Made by a program: the position numbers and the translations under genes
Part shown: piece by piece, positions 7,855-16,204 of the stretch
How the letters are laid out: each line of letters begins with the position of its first letter
How positions within the stretch are numbered: position 1 is the stretch's first letter
Notes under the pieces: generated by a model
Database searches by the model: none
What the model saw: only the letters and a program-made list of their open reading frames with translations
Told to the model about the DNA's origin: nothing
From: Spirochaetales bacterium
GTDB taxonomy: Bacteria; Spirochaetota; Spirochaetia; SZUA-6; JAFGRV01
Length of the DNA: 34,671 nucleotides
Direction of reading: 5' to 3'
NCBI GenBank assembly: GCA_016937215.1
Contig: JAFGWI010000059.1
Coordinates: 1 to 34,671 of the forward strand

Positions 7855-8088
7855 TTTTTACTCCTTTTATAGTTGTGTTTACCTTTATTTTCCGGTGTGG
7901 TATTCATTGGTGCTCACATAAAATATAATTTTCAATTATATAAGTGTGTAAAATATACCCACTTCATCATACAGCAAAAAGTGCTCTTGTGATATGGCCC
8001 TTTTGTGTCAATTCTGTGGCCTGTGTTGCATAGCGATTTTGCCTGGGTGTACTTGCCCAAAGCCGGTAAAAAAAATAAACTAATTCAG

Positions 8089-8094
8089 TATAAT
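8089..8094 (+). promoter_or_regulatory. Candidate -10 box for zwf
   Basis: A consensus TATAAT sits 39 nt before the zwf start in the 279-nt divergent gap (7855-8133). The -35 position (8066-8071) is poor, so the call is weak. Nothing else recognisable was seen in this AT-rich gap. Confidence 0.35.
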
Positions 8095-8133
8095 ATTGAC
8101 AGTTTTAAATTGATAATAAAGTGAGGGTGATTT

Positions 8134-9510
8134 ATGGGTGACGCGATAGTGCTTTTTGGAGCAACCGGTGATTTGAGTCGAAGGAAGATTTTACCGGCTT
8201 TGAATAATTTGCTCAAGCTTGGAAAATTGCCCTCTGATCTTGAGGTGGTGGGGCTGGCGACCCGGCAATTGAATTTGCAGGAGTTTTTTGATTATGTTAA
8301 GGCCCCTGAGCTGATTCGCAATCATCTGTCCTATTTAAGCGGCGATTTCAAGGCCCATGAAACCTATGAAGCGCTCAAAGAAAGGCTCGCGGCCAAGAAA
8401 AACATCATTTTTTACCTGGCAACACCGCCATCTTTTTATGTGACCATAAGCTCCATGCTGGCGGAACACGGAATTGCCACCCGGGAGCAAGCCAATGGGT
8501 TTCATCACATCATTGTTGAAAAACCCTTTGGTATGGACCTGGAAAGCGCCAGGGAGCTTAATAAAAGTTTGTTATCCCACTTTAATGAGGACCAGATATT
8601 CCGAATCGATCATTATCTTGGCAAGGAAACCGTGCAGAATATCGCGGCTTTCCGCTTTTCCAATGGCATATTCGAGCCCATCTGGAACCGGCGCTATATT
8701 GATTTTGTGACCATCACGGTTGCCGAGGATATTGGCGTTGAAAACCGGGGAAAGTATTTTGAAGAAGCGGGAATGCTCAGGGACATTGTGCAGAATCATC
8801 TGCTTCAGGTACTGGCCTTGATTGCCATGGAGCCGCCGGTGAAATTCGACGCTGATAATGTGCGCGACGAGAAGGTCAAGGTTTTCAGATCCATCCGAAA
8901 AGTGCGAATCAAGGACGTGATCCGCGGCCAGTACAAGGGTTATCATGGTGAAGAGAATGTAGCCTCCGATTCAATGGTTGAAACCTTTGTGGGTGCCAAA
9001 TTTTATGTTGAAAACTGGCGCTGGGCCGGTGTGCCCTTTTATATACGCACCGGTAAAAAACTGCCCAAAAAAACCACCGAGGTGGTTATTTCCTTTCGTC
9101 AACCACCCATGCGCATGTTTGATGTTGAGCAGGACCATGTTTGCGGTATGCCGAACCAGCTGGTCATAGGTCTTCAACCCGAGAGCTTTATTGATATCCG
9201 TTTTGGGGTGAAAAAACCCGGCCCTGGCATGGACATGATGCCGGTTGACATGAAATTCAATTATTCCAAATACATGAGCGAGGACACCATTTCCGACTAT
9301 CAGCGCCTTTTACTCGATTGCTACAAAAAGGATCTGACCCTTTTCGCGCGAAACGACGGTGTCGAGGCCTGCTGGCAGATCATCGATCCCATTGAAGAAG
9401 CCTGGCAAAACCTCACCGATGACATGAAAATTTATAAACCAGGCAGCTGGGGGCCTGAACTGTCCGATATCATGGATGATCATTGTCATGGCTTTCAGGA
9501 GAGTTATTAA
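8134..9510 (+). CDS. zwf: Glucose-6-phosphate 1-dehydrogenase
   Basis: A 458-residue enzyme catalysing the NADP-linked oxidation of glucose 6-phosphate to 6-phosphogluconolactone, the entry to the oxidative pentose phosphate pathway. The N-terminal nucleotide-binding motif LFGATGDLSRRK is at residues 7-18, the conserved EKPFG at 129-133, and the signature RIDHYLGKE at 157-165 with the active-site His160. The C-terminal half has the beta-sheet domain with YIRTGKKLPKK. It is somewhat shorter than the usual 480-500 residues but lacks no signature. GAGGG lies 6 nt before the ATG. The pgl and gnd partners are not in the window, and the gene stands alone. A structured repeat (copy B) begins 16 nt past the stop. 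Confidence 0.97.
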   Translation: MGDAIVLFGATGDLSRRKILPALNNLLKLGKLPSDLEVVGLATRQLNLQEFFDYVKAPELIRNHLSYLSGDFKAHETYEALKERLAAKKNIIFYLATPPSFYVTISSMLAEHGIATREQANGFHHIIVEKPFGMDLESARELNKSLLSHFNEDQIFRIDHYLGKETVQNIAAFRFSNGIFEPIWNRRYIDFVTITVAEDIGVENRGKYFEEAGMLRDIVQNHLLQVLALIAMEPPVKFDADNVRDEKVKVFRSIRKVRIKDVIRGQYKGYHGEENVASDSMVETFVGAKFYVENWRWAGVPFYIRTGKKLPKKTTEVVISFRQPPMRMFDVEQDHVCGMPNQLVIGLQPESFIDIRFGVKKPGPGMDMMPVDMKFNYSKYMSEDTISDYQRLLLDCYKKDLTLFARNDGVEACWQIIDPIEEAWQNLTDDMKIYKPGSWGPELSDIMDDHCHGFQESY

Positions 9511-9526
9511 GCTAGCCCTGTTTTCA

Positions 9527-9680
9527 GGGCGTTGCCTGCCGCCCGGGGGCTTGGCAGGCCGGGCTCTCTGCCACTTCGGCTATGGCCTCCGAAGGTTTTT
9601 GTCCTGAATCTATCAGGACAAAAACGCTTTGGAAGACGGGTTTTGAAAAACCCGTCTTCCATGGCGCCGATCCCTAACGC
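9527..9680 (+). repeat. Structured repeat, copy B
   Basis: 154 nt starting gggcgttgcc and ending gatccctaacgc, 16 nt behind the zwf stop and in the same direction. The first stem is tgcc/ggca followed by ggccgggct. Then come acttcggct, ctccgaagg, a 12-bp hairpin (9596-9607 with 9613-9624), cgcttt and a 14-bp hairpin (9631-9644 with 9647-9660). All arms differ from copy A while remaining complementary. It may also serve as a terminator between the convergent zwf and hypF genes. Confidence 0.9.
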
Positions 9681-9723
9681 TTATAGGACAGAGGGCCTGG
9701 ATTAGCCGAAGCGTTGACACCTT

Positions 9724-12045
9724 TTAACCTCGTTGCTCAAGCATGTGTTTGGCAATTGCCGCCTGTCCCAGAGCAAGGCCGCCGTCGTTAAGCGGCAGGC
9801 TAATCGCTGTATAAACCTCGAATCCCTTTTGTTCCAGATAGCCTGTGAGGCCACTTAGAAGCAGACGGTTCATAAAGCAGCCGCCAGACAAGGCGATAGG
9901 TAATCTGGGTCTTTCCTTGCTGTATTCACCTAGGGCCCGGCCGATTCCCTGAATCAATCCCTGATGAAAGGACATTGAAATCTCTGCCGCCGCTTTTTGG
10001 GCAATTATATCTTCACTGATTTGTCTAATCATTGGTCTCCAGTCAAGGATGATTTGGTCATCCTCTGGCAAAATATCCATGGCATAGGCTTCGGTCGCCA
10101 GGCCAGAGGCCAGTTGTTCCAGTTCAATGGCTGCCTGGCCCTCATAGGCGACCTGATGGCGCGTACCAAGCAAGGCCGCGACCCCGTCGAACAATCGGCC
10201 GCAGGAGCTTGTTACAGGACTGTTGATTTGCTTTTCGATTTGCCGGGCGATCAGCTTGAGTGTGGCTTCTTCAATGGCTTTAAAACCCGGGGGAAGCTTT
10301 TCCTTCCAGTTTTCCGGCCAGGCTGACATCAGGTAGGACAAGCCCATTTGCCAGGGATATTTTACCGACCTGTCGCCGCCGGGCATGGTCACTGGCAGAA
10401 GGTGGCCGATGCGTTTGAAGTCATGATATTCACAAAAAAGGATTTCTCCGCCCCAAATGGTGTTGTCCTTTCCCAACCCTGTTCCGTCAAGGGCAATTCC
10501 GATGACCGGTGTACTTAAATTATTTTCCGCCATAACCGAAGCAATATGAGCGTGGTGATGCTGCACCTGGATTTTTTGAATATTGCCGGGAAATCCCATT
10601 TTCTCTGGCGGTTTTCTCATGAAGAGGGTGCTCAAATAAAGGGGGTGAAGGTCGCTGACCAGTATCTTGGGTTTAAAGTCATAGAGTGATGAAAGGTGCT
10701 GGATATTATCCTGAAAAGAATCAAAGGTTCTCATGTCCTTTAGGTCGCCAATATGATGAGAGGGAATGGTGTAATTGTCAAAGGCAAGTAAAAATGTGTT
10801 TTTTTGCTCTGCTCCAAGGGCCAGAATGCCTTGGTCAAAAAAGAGGGGGCTATTGATGGGGTGGGGCGCGAATCCCCTGGAGCGGCGGATGATCTGTCTT
10901 TTGCCTGAAACAAAAGCGATAACCGAGTCGTCACAGCGAATCAAAATGTCCCGGTTCCCCTGAATAAAAAAATCACAGATTTTCGAGAGTCTCTGAATAG
11001 CTTCATCATCCTGAAAGGCGATGGGTTCATCGCTCAGGTTTGCGCTGGTCATGACCAGGGGAAAATCGACCCATTCAAAAAGCATGTGCTGGAAGGGGGT
11101 GCAGGGCAGCATGATTCCGATGTATTGGTTCCCCGGGGCTATTTCCGGGCAAAGGGAACTGCTTTTCCTGCTTTTTAATAGCACAATGGGCTGGTCAGGG
11201 GCTAAAAGGTATTCGCTTTCCTGCTTTGAAATATAAGCCAGCTTTTTTGCCTGTTCCAGATTCTTCACCATCACGGCCAGGGGTTTCTCTTCGCGCTTTT
11301 TCCGCTTTCGAAGCTCTTTGACAACCTTGCTGGAACGGCCATCGCAAACCAGGTGATAGCCTCCCAACCCCTTTATTCCCAAAATATGTCCTTCATTGAG
11401 CAATTCCCGGGTTTGATTAAGCAAATCCTTGTATTGCCTGGACGATTTTGGTTCAATCAGGGGCTGGCCAGCGTTGTTTGTTAATTTATAATGGGGCCCG
11501 CACTGGTGGCAGGCATTGGGCTGAGCATGAAAACGACGATTTTGCGGCGACTGGTATTCCTTCAGGCATTCGCTGCACATGGGAAAATCGGCCATGGTGG
11601 TGTTTTTTCTGTCGTAGGGAAGGGCTTTGATGATCGTGAAGCGCGGCCCGCAGTGGGTGCAGTTGATATAGGGATATAGAAAACGCCGATTGCCTGGGTC
11701 GAGTAATTCCTTTTGGCATTGGTCGCAGAGAGCCATGTCTGGTGAGATTCGCTGTGAAATACTGCCCTTTAACTGACTTTCGGTGATTTGAAAGTCCTGA
11801 TAAGGGAATTTTTCCACAGAATGAGACTGAAAACTGTCGATACAGGCCTGGGCCGGATGCTTTTGTGTCAAATTTTCAATAAAACGGGTAATAAGTGATT
11901 CCTCACCTTGCAGGAAAATGGTGACGCCCTGGCTGTGATTAAAAACTTCTCCTTTTAATTTTAAAGCAAGGGCCTCTGTGTATACAAAGGGTCTGAATCC
12001 GACTCCCTGAACAATACCACTTACATCGATTTTAGTGGTTTTCAT
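9724..12045 (-). CDS. hypF: Carbamoyltransferase HypF
   Basis: A 773-residue protein that uses carbamoyl phosphate and ATP to carbamoylate the C-terminal Cys of HypE, providing the cyanide ligands of NiFe hydrogenase. Domains in order: acylphosphatase (about 1-90, GIVQGVGFRPF), two zinc fingers built from four CxxC pairs (about 100-185, CDQC, CTHC, CSEC, CHQC), YrdC-like (about 200-375), and a Kae1-like domain (about 385-770) with QHHHAHIASVMAEN and GIALDGTGLG. The MKTTKIDV start at 12045 is chosen as the usual HypF N-terminus; an in-frame ATG at 12069 would overlap the upstream gene, and its GGGGAG is too close. The gene follows the shikimate-kinase-like gene by 5 nt. No hypABCDE or hydrogenase genes are present, so the partners lie elsewhere. 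Confidence 0.95.
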   Translation of the reverse strand: MKTTKIDVSGIVQGVGFRPFVYTEALALKLKGEVFNHSQGVTIFLQGEESLITRFIENLTQKHPAQACIDSFQSHSVEKFPYQDFQITESQLKGSISQRISPDMALCDQCQKELLDPGNRRFLYPYINCTHCGPRFTIIKALPYDRKNTTMADFPMCSECLKEYQSPQNRRFHAQPNACHQCGPHYKLTNNAGQPLIEPKSSRQYKDLLNQTRELLNEGHILGIKGLGGYHLVCDGRSSKVVKELRKRKKREEKPLAVMVKNLEQAKKLAYISKQESEYLLAPDQPIVLLKSRKSSSLCPEIAPGNQYIGIMLPCTPFQHMLFEWVDFPLVMTSANLSDEPIAFQDDEAIQRLSKICDFFIQGNRDILIRCDDSVIAFVSGKRQIIRRSRGFAPHPINSPLFFDQGILALGAEQKNTFLLAFDNYTIPSHHIGDLKDMRTFDSFQDNIQHLSSLYDFKPKILVSDLHPLYLSTLFMRKPPEKMGFPGNIQKIQVQHHHAHIASVMAENNLSTPVIGIALDGTGLGKDNTIWGGEILFCEYHDFKRIGHLLPVTMPGGDRSVKYPWQMGLSYLMSAWPENWKEKLPPGFKAIEEATLKLIARQIEKQINSPVTSSCGRLFDGVAALLGTRHQVAYEGQAAIELEQLASGLATEAYAMDILPEDDQIILDWRPMIRQISEDIIAQKAAAEISMSFHQGLIQGIGRALGEYSKERPRLPIALSGGCFMNRLLLSGLTGYLEQKGFEVYTAISLPLNDGGLALGQAAIAKHMLEQRG

Positions 12046-12050
12046 TAATT

Positions 12051-12581
12051 CTATACCCCATGGAAGCATTCTCCCCTGGTAATTCCAAGAGTATCATATA
12101 TTTTGCAAAGTATGCTTTCGATGTGCACGGGATATTCTTCACCCCTAAGAGTAAAATCAGCGTATTTTTGATACAAAGGCCGTCGTTCCAAATACAATTC
12201 CTCTAGGCTTTTTCCCCTGGCCATGGCAATACCGCGGCTTGTGATGTTTTGAAGCCGCCTCTGTATCTCCTCCAAGGGAAAATCCAGAAAAATCAGCTTT
12301 CCCAGAGACTTGAGGTGTTCCATGGATGGTTCACGGTAAATAACACTACCGCCAGTTGCAATAACCGTGCTTTGACAATGAAGGGACAGAATGCCTTTCA
12401 TTTCAGCTTCAAGAAAATCATCAAGACCTCGTGTATCGATGATTTTCTGCAAGGCGCATTGTTCCCTTATTTGAATCAAAATATCGGTATCAATAAAATC
12501 CATTCCCAGGCTTTTGGCCAGTAAAACCCCTAGAGTGCTTTTTCCTGAAGCAGGCATGCCAATTAGTATAATATTGTCCAT
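12051..12581 (-). CDS. Shikimate-kinase-like P-loop kinase
   Basis: A 176-residue small kinase of the shikimate kinase family, which phosphorylates shikimate at the 3-OH in aromatic amino acid synthesis. The Walker A GMPASGKST is at residues 8-16, DTD at 31-33, ATGGSV at 75-80 and ERRPLYQKYAD at 132-142. Two substrate-site features deviate from textbook AroK: the FRxxE Arg is replaced (FLEAE, 56-60), and the GGG triplet is GGS. Related sequences in anaerobes share these changes and are still annotated as shikimate kinase, so the substrate is uncertain. The start at 12581 has AAGGAGA 4 nt upstream; an earlier in-frame Met at 12632 lacks support. It is probably cotranscribed with hypF, 5 nt downstream, and divergent from the PilZ gene. 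Confidence 0.8.
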   Translation of the reverse strand: MDNIILIGMPASGKSTLGVLLAKSLGMDFIDTDILIQIREQCALQKIIDTRGLDDFLEAEMKGILSLHCQSTVIATGGSVIYREPSMEHLKSLGKLIFLDFPLEEIQRRLQNITSRGIAMARGKSLEELYLERRPLYQKYADFTLRGEEYPVHIESILCKIYDTLGITRGECFHGV

Positions 12582-12667
12582 GAAATCTCCTTGTTGGAAT
12601 TTCAGGATAGTCAAATTATCCATTTTGGGCAAGGTGAGACAAAAAATTCAAAAAGCCCTATTTTTTC

Positions 12668-12696
12668 TTGAAATAGTCATCATTATGCATTAAATT
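12668..12696 (+). promoter_or_regulatory. Candidate sigma70 promoter of the PilZ gene
   Basis: TTGAAA (12668-12673), a 17-nt spacer and TAAATT (12691-12696) would start a transcript near 12703, about 26 nt before the ATG at 12729. Confidence 0.45.
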
Positions 12697-12728
12697 TTCA
12701 GAGTGACTGAAGAATTCGGGGCCTTTTG

Positions 12729-13526
12729 ATGGCGAATTATACCAAACACAGAATGACGCAATTGTACGAGAAGTACCATGAAATAGAGGTGACCTTTAAT
12801 AAAAAGGTGGTGGAATACACCCGATTTATTCCTGGTGAAATCACTTTAAAAATTGGAAACGAACGCTACAGTTGTATTCTGAATTCCTCTTCCATGGTTG
12901 GGGCCCATATTATTTTAAAAGCTGATAAAACCCTTTTTGAAAAAATAAATGATAATAAGGGGCGTGTTTTTCTGCGATTTGCCTTTCAGCGTGATAAATC
13001 AGCCATCCCCTTAAGCTTTTTCGTGGAATCCAGGGTAAAAAGCTCCAATCCTTTGAAAGGAAATTCTCAGAACCTTTTTATTATACATATTGAATACAGC
13101 AAGCAGCCTCCTGATGATTTTATAGAAATTCTCGGCACATTGATCGATGCAGGTGCCAACAACAAGCACAGGCAGCAGAACAGAATCACATTAAATAATG
13201 AAGCTATGGAACTCCTTCATCTGGAATCGGGCAATGGGGTTCTTAATATCAACAATCAGAATATACCCTGCATTATCCGTGAAATATCCCAGAGCGGCTG
13301 TAAAATCATCGCCAAAATTACGCCCGAGCAGTGCGAGAACCAGAATGGAATTTTTGCCTTCAAGTTCGCGGGAGACACGGAATATTCCGGTATCCCGGGA
13401 AAAATTGTAAGAACAGAATCAATTAAGGATAATCAGGAATTCCTGGTTTTGGGAATGGAATTTGTGGGCGATAAAGTCCCTGCCTTGTTAGTGCGCTATA
13501 TTGATGAATACTTTTCTAAAACCTGA
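12729..13526 (+). CDS. PilZ-domain protein, putative c-di-GMP receptor
   Basis: A 265-residue soluble protein. The C-terminal half (about 135-262) is a PilZ domain. Its c-di-GMP motif RxxxR is seen as HRQQNRI, and the downstream (D/N)xSxxG appears in conservative form as EISQSGCK. The N-terminal half (about 1-130) looks like the PilZN-type domain found before PilZ in spirochaete proteins; that assignment is an inference from order and length. The product would bind c-di-GMP and pass the signal to motility, surface or polysaccharide functions. The ATG at 12729 is chosen over a TTG one codon earlier; the GGGG upstream is a modest ribosome-binding site. It is divergent from the kinase-hypF pair. 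The window's only GGDEF-like protein (29538-30929) is degenerate, so the messenger comes from elsewhere. Confidence 0.75.
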   Translation: MANYTKHRMTQLYEKYHEIEVTFNKKVVEYTRFIPGEITLKIGNERYSCILNSSSMVGAHIILKADKTLFEKINDNKGRVFLRFAFQRDKSAIPLSFFVESRVKSSNPLKGNSQNLFIIHIEYSKQPPDDFIEILGTLIDAGANNKHRQQNRITLNNEAMELLHLESGNGVLNINNQNIPCIIREISQSGCKIIAKITPEQCENQNGIFAFKFAGDTEYSGIPGKIVRTESIKDNQEFLVLGMEFVGDKVPALLVRYIDEYFSKT

Positions 13527-13621
13527 GTCAATTTTTTTTTATCGGTTGAAAGTTCTTGAATTATTCTTCGCAGGTCGGCCCTGTAAAAGAGATTTTTTAT
13601 TAATATGCTTTGCGGTATAAA

Positions 13622-13654
13622 ACAAGGGGCCTGGATTTTTTCCAGGCCCCTTGT
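13622..13654. terminator. Bidirectional terminator between PilZ and ABC-importer genes
   Basis: A perfect 14-bp stem (13622-13635 with 13641-13654) with a TTTTT loop lies between convergent genes. On the minus strand it is followed by TTTTAT and so ends the importer operon. Confidence 0.85.
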
Positions 13655-13675
13655 GTTTATATCAGTAAATCTGAT

Positions 13676-15265
13676 TTAGTTTCCAAAGAATTCCTTATAT
13701 AAATTTGTTCTTTCATCGATGATTGCCTGGCCGCCAGACTGAAGGTAGTCTGCCATACCGGAATCGTAGATTTTATCAAAATCCGCTACAGGAGCAACAA
13801 CCGCTTGAACGAGGAAGGTGTTGCGTTTTTCCTTGAGCGCGGCTTCCATGCCTTCTTCTGCTTTGATAATACCAACATTGTAGTTGGGAGAAATTCGCGC
13901 ATCATGTTTCATGATTTTGTATGATTGTTCCAGGTATCTCTTTTCAACGCCGGAAAAGGCCAAAGCCAGTGATTTGATGTTCAGGTCCTGATCGCCAAGA
14001 TCCAGACCATTGAGAAGGATAGTGTAGTCGATGTTGCTGGGTGAGTTCATGATTTTTTCACCTGTAACCGTTTTTGCCTTGATCGCCCCGTCAGCCATAA
14101 CTTCGTGATGCACTCCCTGGTCTCCGATCTGGAGATAGCGTCGGTTTTCAAGGGTGGCCATCCATTCCAGATAGTATAATGAAGAAAGGGGATCCTTGTT
14201 GGTGGCAGGAAAGAATACCTTTCTATCCACAGGAGGAGAGAGATATTTTCTGTATTTGCCCGCGTTGTTGGGGAAGCATTCCACGGCAATATAAGCCGCA
14301 TCGGGACTTGACATTTTTTTCAAATTGGCATGTATTCCATTGTCGCCGTCGCGGTAAGGATAGTCCCAGTTGCCCAGAAAAGCGCCCACATAGCCGGCTT
14401 TCATGAGGTTGTCTTCGGTTTTATCGCCAAAAGGATACAGGGGAAAATCTTTCCAGATAAGGCCATCATTGTACCATTTGTTAATCACGCGGTAGCCTTC
14501 TTTTACGCCAGGCCATGTGAGCCGTCTGTCGTCAAAACCGCGAATCCAGAGTTCCTTATCGGAAATGGAGTCGGTAACAAATGAAGTGTGTAGTGGGTCG
14601 GCTCTCCAGCCAAGGTCTACGCCAACGCTGAAGGGAATCATTTTGTCGGCATCCTTACCAAGAAGGGTGCTGGCATTGTTTTTGAATGCAACAAGCATGG
14701 CTTCAAATTCCTTCAAGTTTTTTGGTTCCTTGATGTTGAGCTTTTTCAGCCAGTCTTCACGCACAAAAACACTGTTTCTCATATTATTAACAAGAATGGC
14801 TTCGATATTATATACTTTACCGGTTTTGGGGTCCTTGTCCCAATAAATATTCTGATCTCCCAGAAGCTTCCAGAGATTGGGTAATTCAGCTTTGTGCTCT
14901 TTTAAAAGAGGTGCCATATCAAGAACACCGCCCATTTGGGCATAGGTATCGATGGTTGGTTTGCTGTAGGTCACGCAGATATCCGGCGCTTCACCTGCCG
15001 CGAGCAGGTTGTTGAGTACTTCAACCTCTGTCCAGCGGGGAACTGGTTTGAATGTGACCTCAATCCCGTAAGTGTCCATCATTCCTTTTTTGATGAAATC
15101 AGTCCAGTAATTGGCTTCCGGTTTTGACCCTCCGGGATTGCCTCGGTCGTAAATCTCGACGGTTATTGATTTTTTACCAGTAGGGTTATTCGCGGCTTGT
15201 TCGCCGGCAAATAACATTCCTGCCAGAAAAGTCAGACATAGAAATGTCGCTAAAATTTTTTTCAT
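13676..15265 (-). CDS. ABC transporter substrate-binding protein (LplA-type)
   Basis: A 529-residue periplasmic sugar-binding protein of the large LplA/YtcQ group. Residues 1-20 form a signal peptide (MKKILATFLCLTFLAGMLFA) without a lipobox Cys, so it is probably a soluble periplasmic protein rather than a lipoprotein. The mature part shows the family features NNLLAAGEAPDICVTYS (about 90-106), LREDW-like VFVREDWLKKLNIKEPK, and the aromatic-rich centre with LGNWDYPY. AAGGAGG lies 5 nt before the ATG at 15265, and an earlier in-frame ATG at 15289 has no such support. It is last in a three-gene operon behind two permeases. The substrate is most likely an oligosaccharide, in keeping with the family. 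Confidence 0.9.
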   Translation of the reverse strand: MKKILATFLCLTFLAGMLFAGEQAANNPTGKKSITVEIYDRGNPGGSKPEANYWTDFIKKGMMDTYGIEVTFKPVPRWTEVEVLNNLLAAGEAPDICVTYSKPTIDTYAQMGGVLDMAPLLKEHKAELPNLWKLLGDQNIYWDKDPKTGKVYNIEAILVNNMRNSVFVREDWLKKLNIKEPKNLKEFEAMLVAFKNNASTLLGKDADKMIPFSVGVDLGWRADPLHTSFVTDSISDKELWIRGFDDRRLTWPGVKEGYRVINKWYNDGLIWKDFPLYPFGDKTEDNLMKAGYVGAFLGNWDYPYRDGDNGIHANLKKMSSPDAAYIAVECFPNNAGKYRKYLSPPVDRKVFFPATNKDPLSSLYYLEWMATLENRRYLQIGDQGVHHEVMADGAIKAKTVTGEKIMNSPSNIDYTILLNGLDLGDQDLNIKSLALAFSGVEKRYLEQSYKIMKHDARISPNYNVGIIKAEEGMEAALKEKRNTFLVQAVVAPVADFDKIYDSGMADYLQSGGQAIIDERTNLYKEFFGN

Positions 15266-15313
15266 ATAATCCTCCTTATATATTTGCAAGACACAACGTG
15301 TCTCTAACTGCCA

Positions 15314-16183
15314 TTATTCTTTGATGGCTCCCAGGGTAACACCGGTGATAAAGTATTTTTGAAGCCCAGGATAAATTATCAGAATCGGTATGGTGGCAAA
15401 CATGATAGTCGCGGCTTTGAGTGATTCTGTCAGCCCTGGAGGCGAGAAGCCTTCCTGGGTCGTAATTTCAATATCCGAAATGGAACGGATTATATTGTAC
15501 AAGAGGAGTTGAATGGGATAGTAGAATCGATCATTCATATACATTAGAGCGTCTGAAAAGCCGTTCCAGCGGCCAACAGCGTAAAAAAGACAGAGGGTGG
15601 CAATTACCGGGGTTGACAATGGCAGATAAATGCTGAATAAGGTGCGTATGGGCCCGGCTCCATCTATTTCAGCCGATTCCCTTAAGCTTTCCGGAATCTG
15701 TTGTAGAAAACTCCTCATGATAATCATGTAAAAAACGTTCAGGCTGTAGGGAACAATCAGAACAATGGGCTTGTTGAGCATATTCAAATCGCCCAGAAGC
15801 AAGTACATCGGAATCGTTCCCGCGCTGAAATACATGGTAAAAACAATAAAGGTACTGATGATTTTGCGGCCCTTGAGTTTTTTATAAGTGAGGGGATAGG
15901 CACAAATGATTGTCATGAACAGGGACAAACAAACACAGATCACCGTTAAAATGGCTGTCCATGTAAGCGACCAGGTGTATTTGGCATCTTCCAGGATCAT
16001 CTTATAGGCATTGAAATTCAAATCCTTGGGAATAAGGGTGACCTCGTTTCGAATCAAGGCTTCCGAGGAACTTAAAGAGCGTGCCAGTATATTTAAAATG
16101 GGTAAAAGGCAAACCAGTATAAGCAGGGTACATAATGCGATAACCACGATATCACCTATTTTGACATTTTTTGCTTGAACCAT
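15314..16183 (-). CDS. Sugar ABC transporter permease (LplC/YtcP-type)
   Basis: A 289-residue inner-membrane permease with about six hydrophobic segments, the first at about 12-32. The cytoplasmic EAA loop that docks to the ATPase reads ESLRESAEIDGAGPIRTLFSIYLPLS (about 165-190, here in two joined pieces ESLRESAEIDGAG and PIRTLFSIYLPLS). The C-terminus PGLQKYFITGVTLGAIKE is characteristic of the YtcP/LplC group. It lies 21 nt after the other permease gene and 48 nt before the binding protein gene. An AGAGG site precedes the ATG. Confidence 0.92.
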   Translation of the reverse strand: MVQAKNVKIGDIVVIALCTLLILVCLLPILNILARSLSSSEALIRNEVTLIPKDLNFNAYKMILEDAKYTWSLTWTAILTVICVCLSLFMTIICAYPLTYKKLKGRKIISTFIVFTMYFSAGTIPMYLLLGDLNMLNKPIVLIVPYSLNVFYMIIMRSFLQQIPESLRESAEIDGAGPIRTLFSIYLPLSTPVIATLCLFYAVGRWNGFSDALMYMNDRFYYPIQLLLYNIIRSISDIEITTQEGFSPPGLTESLKAATIMFATIPILIIYPGLQKYFITGVTLGAIKE

Positions 16184-16204
16184 AGATTGAAAACCTCTTT
16201 TTAT

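Noticed and set aside
12051-12632. Longer kinase start at 12632
   Set aside because: The extra 17 residues have no counterpart in the family, while AAGGAGA sits at the right distance before the ATG at 12581.
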